In this document: positions 53,250 to 64,000 of the stretch, piece after piece
Layout of the letters: each line of letters starts with the position of its first letter
How positions within the stretch are numbered: position 1 is the first letter of the stretch
Assembly (NCBI GenBank): GCA_963989385.1
Contig: OZ022509.1
Span: 50,174,271 to 50,238,270 of the forward strand
Reading direction: 5' to 3'
Source of the DNA: Ctena decussata
Taxonomy: Eukaryota; Mollusca; Bivalvia; Lucinida; Lucinidae
Length of the DNA: 64,000 nt
Program-made: the position numbers and the translations under genes
Notes under the pieces: model-generated
Database searches by the model: none
What the model was told of the DNA's origin: nothing
The model's input: only the letters and a program-made list of their open reading frames with translations

Positions 53250-54735
53250 TCATTCGCTAAAATGTTATACCATTTTACACGTGCTATAGCTTTCTCCACA
53301 TATATCCTCACATTAGCTATGCGGGAGGCCTCTTGGACGTCCTCTGTGGTCAATGGTAAGGTGCCCTGCTTGCTTGCTTGGTGGAATAGAAGGTGACGCT
53401 TGAAGAAGTTCCTCTTTTATTTTGAAACCACGGTCAGCAAATGTCTGGTTATATGGCTGAATAAAGTTGTAAAATCCACTGTTCTGTTCGATAAATTTGT
53501 CTGATGCTCTTCCGCCAAAACAATCAGAGACAAAAGAAATCGGGCCTGTCGGGGTGATCGAAATTAGTACACGAATTGTACAGTAGTGCTTATATTCTGA
53601 CCAACACACAGCTTGTACGTCCAGTGGTGATAGGGTCTCTATGAAAATTCAGTACAATCAATGATACACCTGACTTTTGGGAACCATTTTCTAAAACAGT
53701 CTGGCAGAGAGTTTCTAGTAGCCGGTCTTGTTGGCCTAATTATAAGCCAACTAAATTCCTTTCTCATAAGTCTAATCAGTAGTAAAAACGGAACTGATTA
53801 AATCGGTGGACACATTTAACCTAAATGCAAAATCCGGAACAAGAATTCCTACCCTCATTCTCATCATTACTAGCAAAAAGGGGGGTGGTTGGGTGGTCCG
53901 ATGGTGCTGAGTATAACTTTCAGTGCCGGGGCGTCCTACTGATTTGGATGAAAGTAGGGCAAGGACCTGCAGTAGATGCGGGGGGGGGGGGGGGGGGGGT
54001 TGTTTGGACATTTTTTTCTCTCGTCCATCATTTCTCTCTCCTTTCTCCCACTCTTTGGGAGACGGCCCGATATAGACTGATTTGGATGAAAGTAGGGCAA
54101 GGACCTACCGTGCTTGCAGTAGATGCGGGTGGGGGTTGTTTGGACATTTTTTCTCTCGTCTATCATTTCTCTCTCCTTTCTCCCACTCTTTGGGAGGCCC
54201 GATATAGACTGAAATACTGTCTGAAAGGGCCGTTAAACCCAAAACAACCAACCAACTACTAGCAAAAGGTCTTGTTCAAGTGTCAGTTTTCTGTATGGAC
54301 CCGGTCTGTTGTAATCACCTGGCTTTAAGTAGGGGTCCTCCCCTTTTGTTTCGAGCTGAGTTTGTTTCTCACCCTTTCAGTCTTGCATATGAATAGCCTT
54401 CATAGAAAGAAAAGTGAACACTAATCAAACGAATCAGTGGATTTAAATCCTGATAAAACTAAACATCACTTTTTGTTGTTAATTGAGCAAATGTAAGTGC
54501 TCCGGCGTTAATATGGAAGGTTCCTGACTTCCAGAAGCTTCTTCTTTCAGTACTTTCTTGGGGTTGGTTCGGTCTTTTTCTTACTTTTTAGCTTCACTGG
54601 GGATTTTTTCTTTACATCACTTTCAGTTAAAAATAATGGTAGGTTAGTATTTGCATGCGTTGGTTTAGCATCATGAAAATGGTTGGAACATGCATAGAAG
54701 ATCCGATCTGAAAAAATCACATCCTTTGCCAATCT
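53250..54735 (-). pseudogene. THAP-HTH-DDE_Tnp_4 transposase relic (PIF/Harbinger-like), split by a SINE
   Basis: It would cut and paste a DNA transposon. Reading the minus strand: a THAP zinc-finger end (FYACSNHFHDAKPTHANTN, about 54610-54690); an HTH_Tnp_4 segment (YRKLTLEQDLLL, about 54275, resuming after the SINE as GILVPDFAFRLNVSTDLISS, about 53790-53850); then the catalytic part with IIDCTE (about 53655), CWSEYKHYCTIRVLISITPTG, FADRGFKI (about 53435) and RIANVRIYVEKAIARVK (about 53280-53320). These give D, D and E of the DDE_Tnp_4 fold. Breaks: at least two frameshifts and SINE-B at 53879-54256. The 3' end faces the YqaJ relic at about 200 bp. Confidence 0.82.
53879..54256 (+). mobile_element. 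SINE-B with internal duplication, inside the transposase relic
   Basis: TACTAGCAAAA flanks both sides (53868-53878 and 54257-54267). About 140 bp of the SINE, from GATTTGGATGAAAGTAGGGC, is present twice. The first copy includes a G-run of about 20. Confidence 0.93.
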
Positions 54736-55808
54736 GTTTATTCCATAGTTGTCTTTTCTCTAAATCTGACGGCGTTATGTGAACTTCAAATCAGTTACAT
54801 GGGAACGAATAACATATCTATCGGGGTATTTTTTTTTATCATTTTGCACCCTCCAACGCAACATCTGTCATGCTTTTCCATGTTTCCATAGATTTATATG
54901 ATTGACAGATGTATATAAGATGCGGTTTTGTTTTATGTTGCAACATAATAGTACACTGTAAAAGTAGTTTGTCATTTTGTATTGAAACAAAAGTACCTTT
55001 AAATTTTTATGTTCTTAAATTTGGCTAAACATAATTTGACAATCGCTATTTTTCATCCTACGGTGGTCGGGAAAAAGTGAGACATAAAAATTCTTTTAAT
55101 ATATGAAAAAGCAATCATTTGGTAATATCATAGTCACACAAAATTCACGATTCTTTAAATACAGCAATATTGAGGCTATTGTAAACGTCACAAGGGTACT
55201 TTTCTGTTTTCTATGCTCAAAACCAAACAATTACCAAATCTAAAACTGTTAAAGTCTGCTTAAATGATAAAAATCTGTTGGCAATGCCTTTCCATTATTC
55301 CAATCTGTATGGACTTGTAAGCTAAATTTATGCCAATGCACGGTCGACTAGGAGGCCCTGATGATCAGACGAAAAATCTCAGACCATGCCATTATGAAGT
55401 GGGAAATTCAGTTTCAATGGAATTCCCATTACACTTTAAAGTCTTTATGGCAGGTTAAGAAATGGCTTTCAAATAAATTTAGTAATAAAGACATTTAGTT
55501 TGCAAAACAATCGAACAAAACTCGAAGAAAATAATAAAAAAGACACTGGTATAGAAATATGGAATCGCAAAAATCTCTGTTTAATTCAAAGGGAGATAAT
55601 CTGAAAGTTTTGGATCTTTAAACGTTATTTCAGGTTGTGATTACAATTAACATGAGCGTTTAAAGTGTTTTCTGTGCGAACTGGAACTACTGTTTATTGC
55701 GTACAACAAAATTTTCTTCTGCGCATGCGCAAATTAAAGTTCTGGTCTAAATTATTAAAATAGGAATAAGTTAGATAACTCCGGACAGGACAAAAAGTTA
55801 CCAATAAT
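54736..55808. other. No gene seen
   Basis: AT-rich sequence. It may include the 5' part of the THAP gene (up to about 54780). A 10-bp inverted pair ACATCTGTCA/TGACAGATGT lies at about 54861-54911. Confidence 0.4.
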
Positions 55809-55810
55809 TT

Positions 55811-57246
55811 TTATCCCCCGACCGAACCTATAGCGATGAGCCTGGCGTCCGTCCGTCCGTCCGTCTGTCCGCCCGTCCGTAAACATTTTCTTGTCCGCTC
55901 TATATCTTGAATACCCTTTGGAATATTTTCATGATACTTCACAGTTATGTAGAACAGGTCATGACGATGTGTTGCGTACAAGAATGGTAACTCTTGCTAT
56001 TTTACTTTTTGAATTATCTCCCCTTTGGTGATTTTTTGGCAGATTCGTGTCCGCTCTGTAACTTGAATACCCATTTGGAATATTTTCATGATACTTCACA
56101 GATATGTAGAACAGGTCATGACGATGTGTCGCGAACAAGAATGACAACTCTTGCTTTCTTACTTTTTGAGTTATTTCCCCTTGATAGTTTTAGGTATGAT
56201 TTTTTGGCAGACTCGTGTCCGTTCTATAACTTGAATACCCTTTGGAATATTTTCATGATACTTCACAGATATGTAGAACAGGTCATGGTGGTGTGTCGCG
56301 AACAAGAATGACAACTCTTGCTTTTTTAGTTTTTGAGTTATTTCCCCTTGATCATTTTAGGTGTAATTTCGTGTCCGCTCTATATCTTGAATACCTTTTG
56401 GAATATTTTCATGATACTTCACAGATATGTAGATCAGGTATTGACGATGTGTCGCGAACAAGAATGACAACTCCTGCTTTCTTACTTTTTGAGTTATAGC
56501 CCCTTGATGGTTTTAGGTGTGATTTCGTGTCCGCTCTATAACTTGAATACCTTTTGGAATATTTTCATGATACTTCACAGATATGTAGAACAGGTCATGA
56601 TTATGTGTCAGGAACAAGAATGACAACTCTTGCTTTCTTACGTTTGGAGTTATTTCCCTTGGATGATTTTAGGTGTCGGCTCCATAGCTCCAATTTTCAT
56701 GATACTTCACAGATATGCAGAACAGGTCATGACAATTTGCCTCATACATGAATGATAACTCTTGCTTTCATTCTTTGTGAGTTATTTCCCTTTGGTAACT
56801 TGAGCTGCTGTTTGAGTCTCTGCTCAATATCTGTATAACCCTGGCCTGCTCCAGAATTTGAATAACCTTGTACCTTTTAGAATATCAATGATCATGCTGT
56901 GACATCTTATCAGTGTTCCTAACTTTCTCTGACCCCTGCACATCCCCCCCCCCCCCCCCACTCCCCAAAAGAAAAAAAAAATCCAGATTTGGATTCTTTG
57001 TCCAAATTCACTTACTAGAGAGCTCAAAATTAGGTTTGTAGGGCTTACATTTTGAAAGTTGAATGTATCATATGCTATACATATGTGTATATGGTGGCTG
57101 TTTGAGATATTACCTCGTTTTAGCAGTCAAGCATACTGTTTTAGTCTGGGTGTTAGATAATCATGCATCTGTTAACAGATAATGTCAATCAGAAGCATAA
57201 AAGAATGACAATATATTACTAATATGTGTTTTGAAGTGCACCCTTT
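55811..57246 (+). mobile_element. Hairpin-ended element, family H5, first copy of a dimer
   Basis: It begins ATCCCCCGACCGAACC, with part of the hairpin lost, then CTGGCGTCCGTCCGTCCGTC. The core has about seven units of 120-180 bp with TTCATGATACTTCACAG(A/T)TATG and AGAATG(A/G)(C/T)AACTCTTGC. Its end joins directly to the start of the next copy, with a period of 1436 bp. Confidence 0.82.
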
Positions 57247-58769
57247 TTATCCCCCGACCGAAAGGTTTGGGGGATATAGCGATGAGCCTGGCGTCCGTCC
57301 GTCCATCTGTCTGTCCGTCCGTAAACATTTTCTTGTCCGCTCCATATCTTAAATACCCTTTGGAATATTTTCATGGCTTCACAGTTATGTAGAACAGGTC
57401 ATGGCGATGTGCCGCGTGCAAGAATGGTAACTCTTGCTTTTGTAATTTTTGAGTTATTTCCCCTTTGATGAATTTTTGGCAGATTCGTGTCCGCTCTGTA
57501 ACTTGAATACCCTTTGGAATATTTTCATGATACTTCACAGATATGTAGAGCAGGTCATGACAATGTGTTGCGAACAAGAATGACAACTCTTGCTTTCTTA
57601 CTTTTTGAGTTATTTCCCCTTGATAGTTTTAGGTATGATTTCGTGTCCGCTCCATAACTTGAATACCCTTTAAAATATTTTCATGATACTTCACAGATAT
57701 GTAGAACAGGTCATGACGATGTGTCGCGAACAAGAATGACAACTCTGGCTTTCTTACTTTGTGAGTTATTTCCCCTTGCTGGTTTTAGGCGTGATTTCGT
57801 GTCCGCTCTATAACTTAAATACCTTTTGAAATATTTTCATGATACTTCACAGATATGTAGAAGAGATCATGACGATGTGTCGCGAACAAGAATGACAACT
57901 CTTGCTTTCTTACATTTTGAGTTATTTCCCCTTGATGGTTTTAGTTGTTATTTCGTGTCCGCTCCATAACTTCAATAACCTTTGGAATATTTTCATGATA
58001 CTTCACATTTATCTAGAACAGGTCATGCTGATGTGTCGCGAACAAGAATGACAGCTCTTGCTTTCTAATTGTTTGAGTTATTTCCCCTTGATGGTTTTAG
58101 GTGTGATTTCGTGTCCTCTCCATAACTTGAATACCGTTTGAAATATGTTTATGATACTTCACAGATATGGAGATCAAATCATGATAGTTTGTCCCATGCA
58201 AGAATGACAACTCTTGCTTTCATACTTTTCCGAGTTATTTCCCTTTGGAAGTTTGAGCTGCAGTTTTGTGTCTCTGCTCCATATCTGTATAACCCTGGCC
58301 TGCTCCACAATTTTAATACCCTTATACCTTTTAGAATTTTGATGGATATGCCTCATGACATCCTATTAGTGTCCCTAACTCAATGTGACTTTGTCACCGC
58401 ACCCTCCCCCCCCCCCACCCCCCCCACCCCAAAAAAAAAAATTTTTTTTTCAGATTTGGATTCTTTGTCCAAATTCACTTACTAGAGCTCAAAATTAGAT
58501 TTGTAGGGCTTGTACTTTAGAAGTTATTCACATATTTTGAAATGTTGAATGTATCATATGCAATACATTGTCTACACGGTTGCTATTAGAGATTTTACCT
58601 CTTTTTAGCAATATGGCATACTGTTTTGGTCTGAGTCTTAGATAATCATTCATCTGTTAAACAGATAATGTCAATAAGGAGCATAAAAGAATGACAGTAT
58701 ACTATTTATATGCGTTTTGAAGTGCACCCTGTTTAGCAAGGCACATGGGGCCTTTGGTCGGGGGATTTG
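57247..58769 (+). mobile_element. Hairpin-ended element, family H5, second copy of a dimer
   Basis: It has the full start hairpin ATCCCCCGACCG against GGTTTGGGGGAT and the GTCCGTCCATCTGTC tract, then the same core. It keeps the terminal motif lost from the first copy: GGGGCCTTTGGTCGGGGGAT. Confidence 0.82.
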
Positions 58770-58876
58770 CCATCTCCTCTGATGGCTATTTTTCATGATT
58801 TAAGTAATCAGACGACTGCCCAACTCAGAAAAATCCATATATACATTACATATTAACTAGGTTGGCCGGAATTAAG

Positions 58877-61163
58877 AAATAAAAACCGGAGGGAGCTTAT
58901 AGTATAGGCATGCTCCGTCGTCGTCCGTCCGTCCGTCCACACTTTCAAATGACTTCTTCTCTGAAACCGCTAGGCCTATTGTAACCAAATTTCATATGTA
59001 GCCTACTGGGGCCTTAGGAACGAAAAATTGTTCAAACAGTCCTGGTCACATGACCAACATGGCCGCCATGCCCATATATAGTAAAAACCTAAAAAATCTT
59101 CTTCTCCAGAACCAATAGGCCGATGGCCTTGAAACTTGGTATGTAGCATTGGGTATGCGAGTACTACCAAGATTGTTCAAATTATGACCTTGGGTTGACC
59201 TTGACCTTTTTTACGGTAAGGTCAAATTTGCTTCCTTGTGGTTTTATATGGCAAAATGCTAGAACATAAGATATCTTGGAAACTATAGAAGATTTTGGGC
59301 TAAAAATTGGTATCTACAGTCATCTTATTGAGTACATGAAGATTTAAGAGTACAAGAGGTCAAGGTCATTCTTTGACCTTTGACCCAGAACTCATATTTT
59401 GACAATTTCAAACAATCTCCTCCAAAGTCACTAGGCCAATTGAAACCAAATATAGAGCCTACAGGGGTTGAGAGAATGAAAATTTATTCATACCGTTCAG
59501 GTCACATGACCAACATGGCCGCCACACCCATATATGGTAAAAACCTTTAAAAATCTTCTTCTCCAGAACCAATTGACCAATGGCCTTGAAACTTGGTATG
59601 TAGCATCAGGTACTGGAGTACTATCAAGATGGTTCAAATTATGACCTTGTGTTGATCTTGACCCTTTCTATGGCAAGGTCAAATATGGGAAAATGCTACA
59701 ACATAAGATTTCATGGAATTTTTTGAAGACTAAGGCCTGAAAATTGGTATATGCAGTCATCTTAATGAGTACATGAAGATTTATGGGTACAAGAGGTCAA
59801 GGTCATTCTTTGCCTTTGACCCAGAACTCTCATATTTTGAAATTTCAAACAACCTCCTCAAAAGCCACTTGACCAGTTGTAACCAAATTTCATCTAGGGC
59901 CTCCAGGGGTTGAGGGAATGAAAATTTGTTCGAACGGTCCAGGTCACATGACCAACATGGCTGCCATGCCCATATATGGTAAAAACCTTAAAAAACTTCT
60001 TATCAAGAACCAATTGACTGATTGCCTTGAAACTTGGTATGTAGCATCGGGTACTCTAGTACAAACAAGTTTTTTTCAAACGATGACCCAATTTTCCCAT
60101 ATATGACCTTGCTGTAAAAAATGACCATTGGTATATGCAGTCATCTTAATGAGTACATGAAGAGTCATGAATACAAGAGGTCAAGGTCGTTCTTTGACCT
60201 TTGACCCTGAATTCTTATACATGTAGTTTGACAATTTCAATAGCTACTGAGCCAATTGTAACCAAATATCATATAGACCCTTCAGGGGTTGAGGGAATGA
60301 AAATTTCTTCAAATGGTCTGGATCACATGATCAACATGGCTGCCATGCCCGTATATGGTAAAAACCTTTAAAAATTGTCTATTTCAGAACCAATTGACCG
60401 ATGGCCTTGAAACTTGGTATGTAGCATTGTGTGCTCCAGCACTATCATGATTTTTCAAATCATGACCTTGGGTTGACCGTGACCCTTTTTACAGCAAGGT
60501 CAAATATGGGAAAACGCTATAACATAAGATTTCATGGGAAGTTTTGAAGATTTTGTCCTTAAATTGGGATAAACAGTCGTCTTAATGAGGTCATGAAGAA
60601 TTATGAGTACAAGAAGTCAAGGTCATTGTTTGACCTTTGACCTAGATTTCTCATATTTTGACATTTTCAAACATTTCCTCTAAGGACAAAGGGCCAATTG
60701 TAAACACATTTCATATAGAGCCTCCAGGGGCTGATTGAACAAAGATTTGTTCAAATGGTCTAGGTCACATGACCTGCATGGCCGCCATACTCATTTATGG
60801 TATAAACCTTTAATATTTTTCCTTTCCAGAACCTATACACCTGTGACCTTGAAAGTTAATAAGTAGCATGGAGTACTAGAGTACTTCCAAGACTGTTCAA
60901 ATGATAACCTGAGGTTTACCTTGATCTTTTTTGCGGCATGGTCAAATATGGGAAAATGCTAGAACATAAGATTCATCGAAAGTTTTGAAGACTTTGGTAT
61001 GGTTGTCTTAAAGGGTACATGAAGATTTTTTGAGTACATGAGGTCATGAATGGTCATTCTTTGACTTTTGACCCAAGACTCATATTTTGACAATTTCAGA
61101 CGTAAGAAAAAGTCTCTTTGCCATTGTTCAGGTGAGCGATTCAGGGCCTCATGGCCCTCTTGT
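58877..61163 (+). mobile_element. Hairpin-ended element, family H6
   Basis: It opens with GGGAGCTTATAGTATAGGCA and TGCTCC (hairpin), then GTCGTCGTCCGTCCGTCCGT. The core has about five units of 400-440 bp with GTCACATGACCAACATGGC, CCTTGAAACTTGGTATGTAG and TACAAGAGGTCAAGGTCATT. It ends with CAGGTGAGCGATTCAGGG and the palindrome GGGCCTCATGGCCC. That end resembles family H1, so H1 and H6 share a terminus. Confidence 0.82.
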
Positions 61164-62177
61164 TTTTGTTCAGTATAAACAAATTATTCAAACTTAAGAC
61201 ACACGCCTGTACTTATAAGGGATACTTAGCGTGGCAAATTTTAGTCACTACACATTATGAAAAGGAATTTCTTAGAACTAAAATGCACCTATAATCTATC
61301 TGTCTGCAGATTTTGATGGAAATACTAAACACGCTATTTAAAGTACATTACGTCTTGGTCACTTCCTCAAAGTTTGCTCTTTGTAATGGTTTAATAACAC
61401 ACTCTGTTAATTGAATAAACAAAGGTACTGATCAGTTCTGTAGCAGACTACATTCATTTACCTGTTGTGTGCACTTAGGTTGCACCCCCCAGTTTTTTTC
61501 ACTCCACAGGGGGTCAGCCAAACAAAGTGACATTCCAGCCTGATTGAATGCATAAACCATTATTTCTTCTCTTTGAATGAGCTGTACATATGCCTAAATA
61601 CACTTTATAGCCATTTATAACCCCTATAGGTCCTTATATGGATATTGTTGCAGAGAAGATGACACCCCACCCCATTTTTGGGGCCAGAAAATTTCTTCAA
61701 AAATGGCACTATTACCCATGCTGTACTCAAGAGCAGGACAATTATTGGCACCTAAAGCTTACAGATTTACCTAGAGGGCTTACAGATGATCACTGTCAAC
61801 TGCAACTGAATACCTGCCAGCCGTTTAGATTTTCTGCTATTCTTGATCGAAAATGAGCACTAGCTTTTTCACAATTGTATTTCGTGCTTTATCAGTGCAG
61901 CCACAGTTTCGCATCCATGCCGCACAGCGATTGGATGGTTTTCAAGGTTGGAAATAAATTCAGTTTTTACTTTCCTGACACATGCTCACTCAAAGAGAGG
62001 AAAAGTTTCCTGCATATAAGGAGCCAAAAAGAATTTATAGCCCAAAATACAAGCCTACCCCCAACTATTAGCATTTTTGTCCCCGGCCAAAAGTGCGAAA
62101 CTGTGAATGGCTACCTTATCAGATAGCTTAGTTTGCCCCTATTCCAATATGGCGCATATTAGCGTGAAAGTGTTTCC
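61164..62177. other. No gene seen
   Basis: Unassigned sequence. Two open frames (61638-61856 and 61875-62126) carry no motif I recognise and no splice or start context that decides for them. Confidence 0.4.
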
Positions 62178-62245
62178 ACTTCAGTAGGACGCCCCAGCAC
62201 TGGAAATTATACAAAGCACCATCGACAACCCCCCCCCCCCCTCCC
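62178..62245 (-). mobile_element. SINE-B 5' fragment with C-run
   Basis: TCAGTAGGACGCCCCAGCAC to AGCACCATCGACAACC, followed by about 12 C. Confidence 0.8.
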
Positions 62246-62495
62246 CCCTTATAATCGTTGTCAAGAGCGATTCAACATACACGTTAATTAATAAAATGTG
62301 GCTTGCTATGGAGTTATTGAGTCATACACCCAAAAAAGTAGAAGGAATAAGTTTTTGGAAACAATAACTAGCTCCGACATAATACAACTGTCCTATTCTG
62401 GTTTCCCGTCTAGTAATATTCATAGTTTTAGGTGGCATAGTGAATGGGTCGCCATTCCTGTATAGTAGTTTTATCGTCTTATTATGTTTTACGAA

Positions 62496-62704
62496 GGGGG
62501 TGGTTGGGTGGTGCGATGGTGCTCGGTATAACTTCCAGTGCCGGGGCCTACTGTGCTTGCAGTAGGTGCGGGTGGGGATGGTTTGGACATTTTTTCTTTC
62601 GTCTATCATTTCTCTTTTCTTTCTCCCTCTCTTTGGGAGACGGCCCGATATAGACTGATATACTGTCTCAAAGGGCCGTTAAACCCAAAACAATCAATCA
62701 ATCA
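62496..62704 (+). mobile_element. SINE-B with exact 12-bp target-site duplication
   Basis: ATGTTTTACGAA is identical at 62484-62495 and 62705-62716. The tail is AACAATCAATCAATCA. A short deletion removes the usual CGTCCTACTGATTTGG. Confidence 0.95.
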
Positions 62705-62716
62705 ATGTTTTACGAA

Positions 62717-62960
62717 ATCGAAAGTAGGTCATATTAGTTGCCTGAAATCGATTTTCAAACCTTTAAATATTATATGAAACACAAGTATTTTTATATTTAA
62801 TTCAAGTTTGCTAATCACGGTCGTTTACTTTATAGACGAAACTGTTGTGAGAAGCTTCCAGCGATTTTTCATGATAAAATATTTCATCGCTGATGGAGCA
62901 ATAGGACCAGCCCACCAACCAACCAAACAAGCTACTCGACTTTTCGGGTAGACGGTGCGG
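62717..62960. other. No gene seen
   Basis: Short unassigned sequence. It ends with CCCACCAACCAACCAAAC, possibly a SINE tail remnant. Confidence 0.4.
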
Positions 62961-62964
62961 CACA

Positions 62965-63165
62965 AAATATGGTTCGTTGTTTTGAGTTTGGCGGCCCTTT
63001 GAGACCTTGAGATATAATTTCGGTCTACATCGGGAAGTCTCAGCAAGCGGGAGAAAGATGAGAGTTGATAGACGAGAAAAAAATCTAAACAACCCACCCG
63101 CACCTCCTACAAGCACAGTAGGCCGTTGCCATACCTATATCCAAATAAGTTGGACGCCAGTTGAT
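62965..63165 (-). mobile_element. SINE-B, diverged subfamily copy
   Basis: It keeps GGCGGCCCTTTGAGA, TAGACGAGAAAAAAAT and CACAGTAGGCC, but differs at many bases and includes an extra GAGACCTTGAGATATAA. Probably an older copy. Confidence 0.8.
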
Positions 63166-63648
63166 TTGTAGGGGAGAAATTGGGGCCGAAATTATGTATT
63201 TTCCGTCGAAGGAAAGCTAGAAAACTTTCGGGAGCAAAGAATACTTTTAAAAATTAACATATATTCAAATTCTAATTTCTAACTTGAAGTATAAGATAAG
63301 AAAGCAGGAATTAATAAATCAAATCCCACATTCCGCTCTCAAATCCCACATTCCGCTCTCCAAACCAATACGGAAAGAAATACATACACACGGAAATTGT
63401 CACAAGTTTACGAAAGACACGCATAGTAAACTAAATGCGCAGCTCGTTCCCAAACAGACAAACATTCAGCAACCCCAATAACAGCATCAATAGTTGTGCA
63501 CTGCATAACCTATATCATCATATGCAAAGGGTAGTTTTCTGCGCAGAAATTTAAAAAAATAACATCGTTATTGAAAATTTACGTAGCGCTGACTCGCACA
63601 AGATGGCGTGTGAGGGGAGTTATCCAAATTACAGCAACATCTATTTTT
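63166..63648. other. No gene seen
   Basis: Unassigned sequence with a 20-bp direct duplication (AAATCCCACATTCCGCTCTC at 63321 and 63341). Confidence 0.5.
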
Positions 63649-63790
63649 AGCTCGCCTGTACGACTGTACAGGAAGAGCTATTACACTACCCCCGGCGTCG
63701 GCAAAATGTTAAAGTTTTTACGTAAAAGCTTTTTGGTGATGGGCAAGGCGCTGTCAGGCGAGCTATCCTGTCCCGCTGACAGGTCTTGTT
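63649..63790 (+). mobile_element. M1 MITE, compact copy
   Basis: The hairpin AGCTCGCCTGTACGAC/TGTACAGGAAGAGCT is followed by CCCCGGCGTCGG and TTTTGGTGATGGGCAAGG. The end is GGCGAGCTATCCTGTCCCGC and GACAGGTCTTGTT. This is the best-preserved copy, so it defines the family. Confidence 0.85.
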
Positions 63791-64000
63791 ACTTATTTTG
63801 TATTTAGTTACAAACACACTCACACACACAAAAAGAAACAGAAGGCAGACTGGGCAGCAATACAGGTGATCAAACCGCCAGAGACCATAGACAAGCGGAC
63901 AATATCAAGAGACAGGAATAATGAAAACTGATGGCAAACAATGCTTATCTTTCTTTCTATCTATCTATCTAACTATCATACATACATACGGCACACACCC
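63791..64000. other. Simple repeats, no gene seen
   Basis: CACACTCACACACAC near 63815 and (TCTA)n with CATACATACATA near 63955-63990. Confidence 0.6.

Noticed and set aside
53825..54262. A 145-codon plus-strand frame
   Set aside because: It is the translation of a SINE-B copy with an internal duplication.
61638..62126. Two adjacent open frames as a gene
   Set aside because: Different frames, no motif, no splice sites between, and lengths expected by chance.

Overview
This window looks like repeat-dense animal nuclear DNA, most likely from a marine bivalve mollusc. I infer this from three things: hairpin-ended elements with tandem-repeat cores of the pearl/Helentron type known from bivalves, abundant SINEs with (AACC)n tails, and the transposon families present. 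No database search was possible, so the species assignment is an inference. I see no intact protein-coding gene, rRNA, functional tRNA or CRISPR array. Nearly all coding signal is decayed transposable-element sequence plus a few gene relics. The best candidate for a host exon is 28521-28659.

Layout. 1-3030: a decayed Ty3/Gypsy pol with an RNase H tail, integrase zinc finger and integrase core, followed by a PHD finger in the C-terminal region. It is split by a small TIR element and by a 160-bp tandem repeat. 3050-4740: an unidentified coding relic with a basic minisatellite, interrupted by two SINEs. 4741-5853: a hairpin-ended element. 5947-7375: a TatD-like metallohydrolase relic split by a SINE. 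7382-8300: a minisatellite. 9131-10120: a TIR element with a 155-bp repeat core. 10763-15730: SINEs, a LINE tail and tandem repeats. 15731-25335: five near-identical 1.91-1.93 kb units. Each carries exon-like fragments with splice acceptors and a PHD-like zinc finger.

26482-33599: two inverted copies of one hairpin-ended element. They flank the candidate exon, a LINE tail with a perfect target-site duplication, and tRNA-headed SINEs. 34906-39738: a three-layer nest in which a hairpin element contains a LINE that contains a second hairpin element. 39755-44790: small hairpin MITEs, SINEs interrupted by other elements, and three long fold-back palindromes. 43930-50781: a decayed gene with a D-D-E-like motif set (44970-47277), possibly bounded by inverted motifs and invaded by a 2.6-kb hairpin element. 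51002-53049 (+): a relic with the domain order SAP, SWIM, YqaJ exonuclease, PHD. 53250-54735 (-): a convergent THAP, HTH, DDE_Tnp_4 transposase relic split by a SINE. 55811-61163: a head-to-tail dimer of one hairpin element, then another family. The rest is SINEs, a small MITE and sequence I cannot assign.

Three themes connect the parts. First, one SINE family (called SINE-B here) has (AACC)n tails and 11-14-bp target-site duplications, and it has landed inside at least four coding relics. Its 3' end resembles the 3' end of the window's I/Nimb-like LINE, which suggests the LINE machinery moves it. Second, several unrelated element families share one design: a terminal hairpin, a GGAC/GTCC-rich tract and a tandem-repeat core. 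Third, PHD fingers recur in three different mobile contexts: the Gypsy pol tail, the YqaJ protein and the 1.92-kb array. The most interesting lead is the convergent YqaJ-PHD and THAP-DDE pair at 51.0-54.7 kb, which may be a two-gene transposon.
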